A stretch of 40,184 nt of DNA from TWA4 sp051879215 (GTDB lineage: Bacteria; Bacillota; Clostridia; Lachnospirales; Lachnospiraceae). Shown piece after piece: positions 14,127 through 22,221 of the stretch. The translations under genes were made by a program, and so were the position numbers. Positions within the stretch are counted from its first letter, which is position 1; the number at the start of each line of letters is the position of its first letter. The notes under the pieces are model-generated. The model did no database searches. It worked only from the letters and a program-made list of their open reading frames with translations, and was not told where the DNA came from. The stretch lies in the NCBI GenBank assembly GCA_051879215.1, contig JBJELP010000134.1:1-40184 (forward strand). The letters run 5' to 3'.

Positions 14127-16264
14127 GCCTGCACCTCCACTCTGCATCGCACTGTTCTATATCCCGGGAAGCCGGAATACGGATCAAGGTGATTCCACTC
14201 AATAATCCGATTGACATCCGCCGCATCGGCATAACTCTGATACATAAATACCGTTCCTCTTTTAACCGCCTTTGTCAGATGAGCAGCCACATGAATGGTA
14301 CCTGTTTCCGTTGAAACGGCAATCCGGTCTCCATGCCGGATTCCCAGTTCTGCTGCATCATCCGGATGAATCTCCGCCGCAGGAACCGGACGGAACAGGT
14401 TAGCTGACTTCACCCCGTGAAATCTCGAATGAAACCGTGTGGAAATCCGCGAACCCGCAACAAGTGTCAACGGGTATTTTGCCGCTCCCTTTCGGGGGAG
14501 ACTCTGCCTGTATGTAGGGAGGGGATCGAGTCGATAGGATTCCGGGATTGCTGCAATTGTTTCCGAATACAGCTCAATTTTTCCCGTTGGTGTCCGAAGC
14601 CCCATCTGAAGACTTCGACCCGGAATCATCGGTTCGATACCGGGAATCCGCATCGGTGCACCGGATGCCTTCAGATCACTGAAGGTGAGACCGATACGCA
14701 TAATTACATTTCTGGCAATGGCCTCGTAACCTCTGCGAAGCAGCGGGTCGTCAAGCTCCATCACATCGGCAAGTTCGCAGAGAATATCCACATCTGATTT
14801 TGACTGATACATCGGTTTGATGGCCGGACTGACATATTTTACAACAGGCCCTCCGGATACCAGCTCAGCCCGCTCCAATGAGGTGCAGGCAGGGAGGACG
14901 ATATCCGCTACTTTTGCTGCATCTGTCCAGAAAATATCCACATCCACGAAAAAGTCCAGTTTCTTTAATGCCTCCATAAGCCGGTCATTATTCAGGAACA
15001 TTCTGCGATTCATGCCCAGTGCAAAGACCGCCCGGATCGGATACGGGGTTCCCTCCAGAATATTGCGCGCAAGATCATTGCTCTGGAATTGGTCCACAAC
15101 CTGTGACCAGAGTGGGAACCGTTCCGAACCGATTTTAGGCTTGCATTGCTTTCGTCCTTCCCATCGGAATTCCGGATTTCTCCATTTCCACGCAGCGGAA
15201 TTCTGATAACCGCTGCCATCCTGGGTGAGAGGGCGAACTTCATCCACAAATTTATCCCATTCCACCTTCAGATTCAGTGAATCTTTCGGATATTCCAAAA
15301 GAAGATTGCCGCCTTCACGGTCAAAATTTCCTGTGATTGCAAGAAGAGAAAGAATCGCTCTGCAGTTCTGCATGCCGTTGGTATGGTGCGGAATCGCCGC
15401 ACCTGAAATCTGAATGCTGAATACAGGGGAGTCGGCAATCAGTTCTGCGGCAGCAAGTAAAGTCTTCTCTGGAATACCGGTAATCTTTGCGGTCTTTTTC
15501 AGTGTGTACTGCTTCACATTGCTGCGGTACTCCTGGAAACCATGGACATAGGCATCAATATAATCCTGATCTATTTTCTTGTTTTGGATCAGATAATTTC
15601 CAAAAAAAAGTGCCAGAGCACCATCGGTTCCGGGATCCGGTCTTAGGTGGATATCGGCGAATTTTGCAGCCGGTGTATATTTCGGGTCAATAATCAACAC
15701 TCTTCCGCCGCGCTCTTTGAACGCTTCCAGAGGATTGCCCTGTGAATTGCCGCTGTAAAACGGATTGTATGCCCATCCGATAAACAAATCCGAATTATCA
15801 ATATCGGGTCGGGTCAGTGATCCGAAGTTCAGTTCATTGGCCATTCGAAAAGATTCGTGACAGGTGCTGGATTCAGTTCCGTAATTCAGCGTGCCGAAGG
15901 AATACGCAAACCGCTGAAATACCGGACGGTACCATTTGGTATATCCGGTGAAAAAAGCAACGGCATCGGCACCGGATTCAGCCCGGATTCCGAGAAGATG
16001 ATCAGCGATCTCCCGGTATGCCTCCTCCCATGTGATTTCTTCCCACTGATTGCTGCCCCGTTCGCCCACTCGCCGCATAGGAGATTGGATGCGATCAGGA
16101 CGTGAAACATATTCTTTATAGGCATATCCAAGCGCACACAGCTGTCCTCCCGCCTGCGGATTGCTTGGCGTAATCTGCTGAATCCCGTCATTTCCAAGCC
16201 TTACATCAATCGGGCAGCCTCTTGAACAGACCCTGCATATGCTTTTGCTAATTTCAATTCCCAT
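14123..16264 (-). CDS. Cytoplasmic molybdopterin oxidoreductase (DMSO reductase family)
   Basis: A 713-residue catalytic subunit. The N-terminal [4Fe-4S] ligands are C10, C13, C17 and C43. C135 in SSTCHESF is the likely molybdenum ligand, a cysteine as in polysulfide, thiosulfate and nitrate-type enzymes. The C-terminal molydopterin-binding domain (PLTLVAGSRISTRFHS, AEIHPDDAAELGIRHGDRI) is intact. No Tat signal precedes the cluster, so the enzyme acts in the cytoplasm. It sits in an operon with a NitT/TauT-type importer and cysteine synthase, suggesting reduction of an imported sulfur compound. The exact substrate (thiosulfate, polysulfide, an S-oxide or other) cannot be read from the sequence. 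Its ribosome site (AGAGAAATAGAG) is weak. Confidence 0.85.
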   Translation of the reverse strand: MGIEISKSICRVCSRGCPIDVRLGNDGIQQITPSNPQAGGQLCALGYAYKEYVSRPDRIQSPMRRVGERGSNQWEEITWEEAYREIADHLLGIRAESGADAVAFFTGYTKWYRPVFQRFAYSFGTLNYGTESSTCHESFRMANELNFGSLTRPDIDNSDLFIGWAYNPFYSGNSQGNPLEAFKERGGRVLIIDPKYTPAAKFADIHLRPDPGTDGALALFFGNYLIQNKKIDQDYIDAYVHGFQEYRSNVKQYTLKKTAKITGIPEKTLLAAAELIADSPVFSIQISGAAIPHHTNGMQNCRAILSLLAITGNFDREGGNLLLEYPKDSLNLKVEWDKFVDEVRPLTQDGSGYQNSAAWKWRNPEFRWEGRKQCKPKIGSERFPLWSQVVDQFQSNDLARNILEGTPYPIRAVFALGMNRRMFLNNDRLMEALKKLDFFVDVDIFWTDAAKVADIVLPACTSLERAELVSGGPVVKYVSPAIKPMYQSKSDVDILCELADVMELDDPLLRRGYEAIARNVIMRIGLTFSDLKASGAPMRIPGIEPMIPGRSLQMGLRTPTGKIELYSETIAAIPESYRLDPLPTYRQSLPRKGAAKYPLTLVAGSRISTRFHSRFHGVKSANLFRPVPAAEIHPDDAAELGIRHGDRIAVSTETGTIHVAAHLTKAVKRGTVFMYQSYADAADVNRIIEWNHLDPYSGFPGYRTVRCRVEVQA

Positions 16265-16331
16265 AACTCTATTTCTCTTTTCTTAGTATAAGCTATAATA
16301 ATAGATACCTTTATGAATGAATGACTTTATA

Positions 16332-17270
16332 TCAGTATTCCCAATGTATAATTGCCTTCTGAAAACGATTCATCAGAATAGATATGATAGTTGTAACACC
16401 GGCAACGACTACGATTCCGGCCAGAACGCAGCGAAAATCGGAAAAACTCCTGTATTTTTCAATAAAGTAACCGATACCGAGATTGATTCCCAGCATTTCC
16501 GCTCCTGACAGACACATAAATGCTCCTCGCAGACTTCCTGAAATACTTTGAATAATCCCCGGAAGACAGTATGGAAAGATTACTTTGAACAGCATTCCAA
16601 TTGTACCTACGCCCATGGTCCTTGCCGCTTCAATAATCGAATGGTCAATTTGCCCTACTTTCTCAGTTGTGCTTCTGAAAACCGGCCAGAATACCGCCAT
16701 AAAAATAACTGCAATTGCCGCCTGCCGGAATGTGGGCAGCAACATGATCAGATATGCAGAAAACATCAGCGGCGGAATCAGGGAAACGACATTGGAAATC
16801 GGCAGCAGCACCTCGCGTACCCGCGCAATCCAGCCGGCCAGAAGTCCCAGCATGGTCCCGAAAACCGATGCCAGAACAACTCCCCAGAATAACAGTTTCA
16901 GAGAACTCCAGATATCTGTAAGAAGCTCTGTTTGTTTCTCTGTAAACAAGTGAAACAATCCCTCCGGAGACGGTATCAGGAGATCGTTGCGAACAAAGCC
17001 GAGCTTGTAGCTGACCTCCCACAGCAGAAAAAAGCCAAATAGAACAATTGCAATGTCAGAGGTGCTTTTTTTCCTGACAGCCAGCAGATAAACGGTATAG
17101 ACCGCAAATGCAAGGATCAGAACGACAATGTAAGGGAGACTGTCATAATAGTATTTGTGTTCAGTATAATACGGAAGACTGCAGGCAGTAATAATATTTG
17201 CAATAAACAGAATGGCAGCCACTCCGTATTCAATCCACATCTGCGGTTCCAGTTTCAGCAGTTTTTTCAC
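16332..17270 (-). CDS. ABC transporter permease, NitT/TauT (SsuC/TauC) type
   Basis: A 312-residue inner-membrane permease with about eight hydrophobic segments, including two near the N-terminus before the usual core. The cytoplasmic EAA loop that contacts the ATPase is visible (IEAARTMGVGTIGMLFKVIF). The gene begins with GTG at 17270, which overlaps the ATPase stop codon as GTGA and has a strong AGGAGG site. It forms the membrane channel for the substrate bound by the lipoprotein encoded at 19250-20473. NitT/TauT members move nitrate, sulfonates, taurine, thiamine precursors or other anions; the CysK and Rrf2 neighbours favour a sulfur compound. Confidence 0.85.
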   Translation of the reverse strand: MKKLLKLEPQMWIEYGVAAILFIANIITACSLPYYTEHKYYYDSLPYIVVLILAFAVYTVYLLAVRKKSTSDIAIVLFGFFLLWEVSYKLGFVRNDLLIPSPEGLFHLFTEKQTELLTDIWSSLKLLFWGVVLASVFGTMLGLLAGWIARVREVLLPISNVVSLIPPLMFSAYLIMLLPTFRQAAIAVIFMAVFWPVFRSTTEKVGQIDHSIIEAARTMGVGTIGMLFKVIFPYCLPGIIQSISGSLRGAFMCLSGAEMLGINLGIGYFIEKYRSFSDFRCVLAGIVVVAGVTTIISILMNRFQKAIIHWEY

Positions 17271-18070
17271 AGTACCACCTCCTCATCGATTGTTTCTTCC
17301 AGCTGGTCGTAAAAAGCATTGATCAGCTGACGATGAAGCACTTCATACTCCTCTGTGCGGTGCAGCTCTTCCCGGACACGGGGTCTCGGAAGATCAACCG
17401 GAAGAATACTGTGAATATGACCGGGCTTCATGACAACAATTCTGTCAGCAAGAAGAATGGCTTCATCCAGATCATGTGTTACAAACACCACAGTCTTGTT
17501 ATGCTCAGTGCTCAGTTTCGATACCAGTTCCTGAAGTTCAAGACGCAGTCTGGGATCAATTGCTCCAAAGGGCTCATCCAGCAGAAGTACATCTGACTCC
17601 AGTGCCAGTGCTCTTGCAACAGCAACACGCTGCTTCATGCCGCCTGAGAGCTGATTCGGATAACGGTCGGCAGCCGTTGTAAGTCCGACCTGTTCCACAT
17701 AGTGGTCTGCCAGCTCATTCATCTCTTTTTTACTGTATTTGTGCGCGTTCTGCCGAATTGCAAAAAGGATGTTGCCCTTTACCGTCAGCCAGGGAAAGAG
17801 CGAATACTGCTGAAAAACAACTGCCCGGTCAATGCCCGGCTTCCTGATTGGTTTTCCGTCCAGCAGGATCTCTCCTCCGCTCGGATGATGAATTCCATTC
17901 AGAAGACTCAGCAGAGTCGACTTTCCACAGCCTGAAGACCCCAGCAGACATACGAATTCACCGTCATAGACATCAAGATTGATATTCTGAAGCGCACAGA
18001 ACTTTGTTTTGCGGTCAGAATACACAAAGCTGACATCCTTTATCTCAATTTTTCGTTTGCGGTCACTCAT
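17267..18070 (-). CDS. ABC transporter ATP-binding protein, NitT/TauT (SsuB/TauB) type
   Basis: A 267-residue ATPase energising the adjacent permease. Walker A is GSSGCGKST (residues 44-52), the signature is LSGGMKQRVAVARAL, Walker B is VLLLDEPFGAID and the H-loop is VTHDLDEA. Start 18070 is chosen because a GAGGAGAG site precedes it; an in-frame ATG at 18094 has none. The 3' end overlaps the permease start. The 3'-most 30 residues are slightly longer than in typical SsuB. Confidence 0.88.
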   Translation of the reverse strand: MSDRKRKIEIKDVSFVYSDRKTKFCALQNINLDVYDGEFVCLLGSSGCGKSTLLSLLNGIHHPSGGEILLDGKPIRKPGIDRAVVFQQYSLFPWLTVKGNILFAIRQNAHKYSKKEMNELADHYVEQVGLTTAADRYPNQLSGGMKQRVAVARALALESDVLLLDEPFGAIDPRLRLELQELVSKLSTEHNKTVVFVTHDLDEAILLADRIVVMKPGHIHSILPVDLPRPRVREELHRTEEYEVLHRQLINAFYDQLEETIDEEVVL

Positions 18071-18102
18071 CGTTTCTCTCCTCATCTTAATCAAATGATG
18101 TT

Positions 18103-18124
18103 GGGGTCAAAAGATTTTGACCCC
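18103..18124. repeat. Perfect 22-bp palindrome between cysK and the ABC genes
   Basis: GGGGTCAAAA and TTTTGACCCC flank a GA dinucleotide in the 167-bp gap between cysK and the ATPase gene. No U-run follows. It could be a processing or protein site that adjusts expression of the downstream half of the operon. A second, looser pair (CGGATTTC near 18135 with GAAATCCG near 18178) lies in the same gap. Confidence 0.6.
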
Positions 18125-18237
18125 ATGATACAAACGGATTTCTCCGCGTTATACGCTCTCGAAATCCTGAAAACATTCGAAATCCGCTCATTTTTCTAGG
18201 AAAATGGCTGCTTTCTCATGTTTTGCGGGTCCCAAAG

Positions 18238-19215
18238 TCATGTATTATCATGCAAGCATGAAATACATGACCTTTTGCCCCTTATATCATCATATAATGC
18301 TGTGGAAAGATAACGCTCTCCATTGTCCGGCAGAATCACAACAATGTTTTTGTTACGATTTTCTCTGCGGCGTGCAATCTGTTCTGCAGCAGCCAGGGCA
18401 GCGCCGGAGGAAATTCCTGCCAGCACAGCATCCTGTCTGGCCAGATCCGCTGCTGCGCGAAGCGCATCCTCTGAAGAAACGGTGATTACCTCATCATAGA
18501 TTCCGGTATCCAGCGTTTTTGGAATAAATCCTGCACCCAGTCCCTGAATGGAATGCACCCCGGCCTTTCCTCCGGAAAGCACCGGTGAATCCTCCGGTTC
18601 AACGGCAATGATCTTCAAATCCGGGTTCTGTTCCCTCAGATATTTTCCTGCACCGGACAAGGTTCCTCCGGTTCCGACTCCAGCGACAAAAATATCAACT
18701 TTTCCATTGGTATCCTTCCAGATTTCAGGACCGGTTGTCTCATAATGAGCACGGGGGTTCGCATCGTTGACAAACTGCCCAACGATAAAACTATGCGGAA
18801 GCTCATTTGACAGTTCTTTCGCTTTGGCAATTGCTGCTCTCATACCGCCGCTTCCGTCGGTCAGAACAATTTCCGCTCCATAGGCACGGAGTATTTTTCT
18901 GCGCTCTGCGCTCATGGTATCCGGCATTACAATGATCAGCCGATATCCCTCAATAGCAGCTACAGCCGCAAGACCGATACCGGTATTTCCGCTGGTCGGT
19001 TCAATGATAACAGAGTCCTTGTGAAGCAGCCCTTTCTCTTTTGCATCCCGGATCATGGACAAAGCAATCCGGTCCTTCAGGCTTCCTGCCGGATTATAGC
19101 CCTCCAGTTTTGCCAGTATCTGTGCCTGCAGACCATGTGCCTTTATATATCCGTTCAACCGCAGCAGCGGTGTCCTGCCGTTAAGTTCAAGAATTGATTC
19201 ATAAATCTTCCCCAT
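18238..19215 (-). CDS. cysK: Cysteine synthase (O-acetylserine sulfhydrylase)
   Basis: A 325-residue pyridoxal-phosphate enzyme joining sulfide and O-acetylserine to make cysteine. The PLP lysine is K47 in NPAGSLKDR; the substrate loop TSGNTGIGLA, the phosphate-binding GVGTGGTLSGAG and the C-terminal GISSGAALAAA are all present. A short extra tail ends in SCISCLHDNT, with two cysteines not typical of the family. ATG 19215 follows GGAGGATT. It is the second gene of the operon, so sulfide captured here probably comes from the molybdoenzyme further down. Confidence 0.92.
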   Translation of the reverse strand: MGKIYESILELNGRTPLLRLNGYIKAHGLQAQILAKLEGYNPAGSLKDRIALSMIRDAKEKGLLHKDSVIIEPTSGNTGIGLAAVAAIEGYRLIIVMPDTMSAERRKILRAYGAEIVLTDGSGGMRAAIAKAKELSNELPHSFIVGQFVNDANPRAHYETTGPEIWKDTNGKVDIFVAGVGTGGTLSGAGKYLREQNPDLKIIAVEPEDSPVLSGGKAGVHSIQGLGAGFIPKTLDTGIYDEVITVSSEDALRAAADLARQDAVLAGISSGAALAAAEQIARRRENRNKNIVVILPDNGERYLSTALYDDIRGKRSCISCLHDNT

Positions 19216-19249
19216 GGTTTTAATCCTCCAATTGACTGTTTATCTGCTG

Positions 19250-20473
19250 CTAATTTGCGTTTTTATACTGTTCAAGAAGTTCTGCATAGAACGTATTTTC
19301 CGGTTCTCTTTCAATCAGATTTGTCAGAGCTTCATAATATGCACCGGTGTCGACATTCTGTTTAATATCATAGGTACTGAAATCGGTTGCATTACCCGCC
19401 AGTGCACCGGAGTTATAAGCAGCTTTTACATAATTTACAATACCCACTGTGTTGGGATCGACTGCAAACTTGCTTACACCACCATAAAGGCAGACCTCTA
19501 CGTAATCCTTTTCCTTGCCGGTATAGTCACATACAATCTTCACCACATTTTCCCGGACAGCTTCGTCTGTTTCACCGAGTTTATAGTATTCAAAAGCACG
19601 GATTCTTGCAGTCTCATAGGCAACAAACGCATCATATTTTTCTTTATACCGTGAAGCAGAAGTAACTTCCCGGCAGCATACATAATCCGGTGAAAGTGCT
19701 CCGGAAGGTGTTACCAGTTCCAGATCATAAGCATCTGCGTAAAGCAATGCATACTCAAGAGGAGTGAATCCCAGATCAACTTCTCCCGCCTGAACAGCCA
19801 GAGCAACTGCAGTACTGTCACCGTAATAGGTGATATTTCCACTGGTCTCATCCTCGATTGCGGTAATTGCATCTTCAGATACACCATTGTCAAGAAGGTA
19901 CTGGCGGGTAATTACCCATGCGGCCTCGTTTCTGACCAGACCAAGCTTTGCGTTGGTTACGGCATCGATGTCGATAATCGTATCACTGTTTTTAAACTGA
20001 TCTGCCGCACCCTTCTTTGCAAAAACAGCTCCGCCTTCAACAGCTGTACCGGCAATAAATGTCAGATCATAGCCGGCTCCGATTGACTGCACATCATTCA
20101 CAAAACCCGTATTCAGGACATCCAGTGTATCACCGTCACCATTGATTGCAGTCAGTGCATCAAGTCCCCCAAGGGCCACCTCTTCAACCTCAACACCTTC
20201 TTCTTCAAAATATCCCAGACCAAGGGCAAGGATATTGGTCGCCACTCTCACCGCACCAGCGGGAAAAGATACCTTCAGCTTACCGAAATCCTTTGCATCC
20301 CCTGCCGTACTGCTTCCATCAACTGCTGCAGATTCTCCGGAAGATGCATTCTGTGTACTGCCGCATCCGGTAAGTGCGGAAAATGTAAATGCAGATGCAA
20401 GGAACAGTACTCCTGCTCTTTTCAAATTATTTTTCAAGTTATTTTTCAGATTTTCTTTAAGATATTTTTTCAT
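19250..20473 (-). CDS. ABC substrate-binding lipoprotein, NitT/TauT family
   Basis: A 407-residue binding protein, the first full gene of the operon. After a lysine/asparagine-rich start with a short repeat (NLKNNLKNNLK) comes a hydrophobic stretch and the lipobox LTGC, then a Ser/Ala-rich linker. The body has the periplasmic-binding SsuA/THI5-like fold (KVSFPAGAVRVATNILALGLGYF, ...GEVDLGFTPLEYALLY). It would catch the substrate outside the membrane. ATG 20473 follows GAGGT. Upstream is the leader with short Cys-containing ORFs and a terminator. Confidence 0.85.
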   Translation of the reverse strand: MKKYLKENLKNNLKNNLKRAGVLFLASAFTFSALTGCGSTQNASSGESAAVDGSSTAGDAKDFGKLKVSFPAGAVRVATNILALGLGYFEEEGVEVEEVALGGLDALTAINGDGDTLDVLNTGFVNDVQSIGAGYDLTFIAGTAVEGGAVFAKKGAADQFKNSDTIIDIDAVTNAKLGLVRNEAAWVITRQYLLDNGVSEDAITAIEDETSGNITYYGDSTAVALAVQAGEVDLGFTPLEYALLYADAYDLELVTPSGALSPDYVCCREVTSASRYKEKYDAFVAYETARIRAFEYYKLGETDEAVRENVVKIVCDYTGKEKDYVEVCLYGGVSKFAVDPNTVGIVNYVKAAYNSGALAGNATDFSTYDIKQNVDTGAYYEALTNLIEREPENTFYAELLEQYKNAN

Positions 20474-20536
20474 TACTTTCTACCTCTTTTCAAAATAATC
20501 GGGCGATTCACTCACCCTTGCAAGGAATCTGAGCAC

Positions 20537-20570
20537 AAAAAAACCGGGGCTTCCAACCAGCTCCCGGGCA
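20537..20570 (-). terminator. Attenuator terminator in the operon leader
   Basis: On the minus strand CCGGG...GCT pairs with AGC...CCCGG around a 7-nt loop and is followed by seven T residues (20537-20543), a classic intrinsic terminator 60 bp before the first structural gene. Its 5' arm TGCCCGGGAG (20561-20570) is a perfect 10-nt complement of CTCCCGGGCA at 20659-20668 inside the leader ORFs, so a competing fold is available. Confidence 0.8.
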
Positions 20571-20588
20571 AATGGCTTATATCGTATT

Positions 20589-20729
20589 TCACTTTAACAG
20601 TGAATTGCTATATATTGATGCATCGTAAAGCAGACGAATGCACCTGGCCATATGGATATGCCCGGGAGAACAACATTCGGCTGCAACACATGACGAATTC
20701 ATAAGAAGTATTTGTTCTATACATTGCAT
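20589..20729 (-). CDS. Candidate 46-residue Cys-rich leader peptide (frame A)
   Basis: The ATG at 20729 lies four bases after AAGGAG. The frame has 46 codons with five Cys, including a tandem Cys-Cys at codons 19-20 (ECCSPGH) directly before the 10-nt segment that can pair with the terminator arm. It ends 21 nt before the terminator. Abundant and tandem Cys codons ahead of a terminator in front of a cysteine-synthesis operon are the marks of ribosome-mediated attenuation. A second frame from 20724 is an alternative. It has no likely role as a protein. Confidence 0.5.
   Translation of the reverse strand: MQCIEQILLMNSSCVAAECCSPGHIHMARCIRLLYDASIYSNSLLK
20608..20724 (-). CDS. Alternative 38-residue leader peptide (frame B)
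   Basis: This overlapping frame starts at ATG 20724, nine bases after AGGAG, the better ribosome spacing of the two. It encodes 38 residues with Cys-Cys at codons 13-14 (VMCCSRM) and a third Cys near the end. Only one of the two overlapping frames is likely to be the main leader; the sequence alone does not decide. Confidence 0.4.
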   Translation of the reverse strand: MYRTNTSYEFVMCCSRMLFSRAYPYGQVHSSALRCINI

Positions 20730-20770
20730 TCCTCTCCTTTCCTGTTTGTTTGCTCAAATTCGATGGTGTT

Positions 20771-20811
20771 ACTATACACCTATTTGCCTATCCTGTCAAT
20801 AGGTAAATAGG
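20771..20811 (-). promoter_or_regulatory. Promoter of the sulfur operon embedded in a long operator
   Basis: TTGACA (20794-20799) and TATAGT (20771-20776) have a 17-bp spacer. They are overlain by a near-perfect inverted repeat at 20779-20811: CCTATTT-N-CCTAT, a 7-bp centre, then ATAGG-N-AAATAGG. A protein bound there would block the -35, so repression by the adjacent Rrf2 protein is the simple reading. Confidence 0.8.
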
Positions 20812-20829
20812 TTTTATTTTCCATTTCAC

Positions 20830-20872
20830 TTGAATTTACCTGTTGCCTTAAGGTAGAATAAGAACAGGTAAA
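20830..20872 (+). promoter_or_regulatory. Promoter and probable autoregulatory site of the Rrf2 gene
   Basis: TTGAAT (20830-20835) and TAGAAT (20854-20859) are 18 bp apart. TTTACCTGTT (20835-20844) and AACAGGTAAA (20863-20872) form a perfect 10-bp inverted repeat around the -10. AGGTAAA is shared with the operator of the divergent operon, suggesting that one regulator binds both. Confidence 0.65.
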
Positions 20873-20890
20873 AAAAAGGAGGGATCAATT

Positions 20891-21298
20891 TTGATTTCAA
20901 CAAAAGGAAGATATGCGATTCGTTTCATGATCGACCTGGCAGAACAACCGGAAGGAATACCGGTTCCGCTTGATGATGTGGCCAGACGTCAGGAAATCTC
21001 AAAAAAATATCTGGAGATTATTGTAAAGCTTCTGGTTGGCGGAAAACTGGTAAAAGGAACCAGCGGCAAAGGCGGCGGGTATCGCCTCCTTCGAAAGCCG
21101 GAAGAATATACCGTTGGAGAAATATTAGAGATTACGGAAGGTACACTGGCAACCGTCGCCTGTCTGGATGAGGATGCTGAAACCTGTCCAAGAAATAAAG
21201 CATGTAAGACATTGCCCATGTGGAAAAAATATAATTCAATGATACATGATTTCTTTTACAATATTACCATTGCAGACCTTGTGAATGGAAATATATAG
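20891..21298 (+). CDS. Rrf2 family transcriptional regulator (CymR/IscR-like)
   Basis: A 135-residue regulator starting at TTG 20891, preceded by AAAGGAGGG. The family opening ISTKGRYAIRFMIDLA and the winged-helix block (KYLEIIVKLLVGGKLVKGTSGKGGGYRL) are clear. Three cysteines in C-x7-C-x5-C (CLDEDAETCPRNKAC) sit where IscR carries its iron-sulfur ligands, so it may sense Fe-S status, redox state or cysteine supply. It is divergent from the sulfur operon and shares motifs in both promoter regions, which makes it the likely local regulator. Confidence 0.88.
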   Translation: MISTKGRYAIRFMIDLAEQPEGIPVPLDDVARRQEISKKYLEIIVKLLVGGKLVKGTSGKGGGYRLLRKPEEYTVGEILEITEGTLATVACLDEDAETCPRNKACKTLPMWKKYNSMIHDFFYNITIADLVNGNI

Positions 21299-21325
21299 AC
21301 AATTGAGATTTTTATTCAGGGAAAG

Positions 21326-21355
21326 CCTCCCATCGTCTGATCAGACGATGGGAGG
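21326..21355. terminator. Perfect 30-bp palindrome after the Rrf2 gene
   Basis: CCTCCCATCGTCTGA and its exact complement form a 15-bp arm palindrome without a loop, 27 bp after the stop codon. The U-tract that follows (gtgtctctatttctt) is weak, but position favours termination. Confidence 0.6.
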
Positions 21356-21445
21356 GTGTCTCTATTTCTTCTGGATCCAGCTTGCCACCGTTCTTCTTCC
21401 TGCAATACCGATATTCTGAATCAATATCATTAACCCTATATTATT

Positions 21446-21478
21446 CACGGCTGTGCCGTGAAAGTGGCTGAAAGCCAC
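21446..21478. repeat. Two adjacent perfect hairpins
   Basis: CACGGC-TGT-GCCGTG (21446-21460) and GTGGCT-GAA-AGCCAC (21464-21478) are separated by 3 bp and lie next to the transposase remnant. They resemble the subterminal hairpins of some mobile elements but no matching enzyme is present. The rest of the 21356-21560 stretch shows no convincing gene. Confidence 0.5.
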
Positions 21479-21559
21479 ATAGTTACTGTGTTTTTACTGA
21501 ATATTGTTTTTTACCTATCAAGTAAATGAAAAAAGAGCATCCACTTGTGATATAATTAA

Positions 21560-22002
21560 GGTGTCGAATCTCAAATAATACCAACAAAAGGAGCCCTTTA
21601 TGAGTATGGAATGAACGGAGACCTGATTAAAATCCAGCTTCGTGATGGAACACAGTATTCCTGTACCGGAGTGGTTGACTTTCTGCAGCCGATACTGGAT
21701 GAATAGAGGAAAATGGCACAATTTATGTGATTCGGCTGAAGGAAAATGGCATTCTCCGCGAAAAAGCATCCTGTCTTGTGGATGAGCTTGATGAGATTAC
21801 CAAAAACAATAAAGTCGATTATGCGGTAGTCTATGGCGAATTCATGTACAAAGCAGGTTCATGGTCTTATGAAAGGCGCGTGGTATGCAAGGTTGAAAAA
21901 CCGGAAAACCAAATGGTTTACATGTGCACATTTGTTGTCACAAACATGGATTCCTCACCAGAGTATCTCATCAGATACTGTTCCATGAATAATTCAGGAT
22001 AA
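21560..22002 (+). pseudogene. Remnant of an IS1380-like transposase
   Basis: Pieces of one transposase gene lie in different frames. A ribosome site (AAAGGAG) and start MSME at 21600 run into a stop; then NGDLIKIQLRDGTQYSCTGV (from 21611) ends in TAG at about 21705; then GTIYVIRLKENGILREKASC onward (from about 21706) ends at 22002 with FVVTNMDSSPEYLIRY, a block typical of DDE transposases of the IS1380/DDE group-1 type. Both ends and internal parts are missing, so it cannot be active. The family call is from memory of the motif and is moderate. Confidence 0.6.
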
Positions 22003-22221
22003 TGAAGAGTTACAATTTTTATCACTCAGCCCTTTGGTTTCAATCCCTTCTGATGTTGTTTGGGATAAAAGAGCTTTATATTCCATCATACAGCTGAATT
22101 TTATCAGCGATTTTGCGGATTTATGTTACATGATATTTAATTATTTACAAAATCAAAAAAAATGTCTGGACAGAATAATTCCTCTGCCTAAGATAATATG
22201 CAAACGAAAGCAGGTGTCTTT

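Noticed and set aside
20474..20760. Riboswitch (SAM or T-box type) in the sulfur operon leader
   Set aside because: No conserved aptamer motif is recognisable; short ORFs with tandem Cys codons and an alternative pairing explain the region better.
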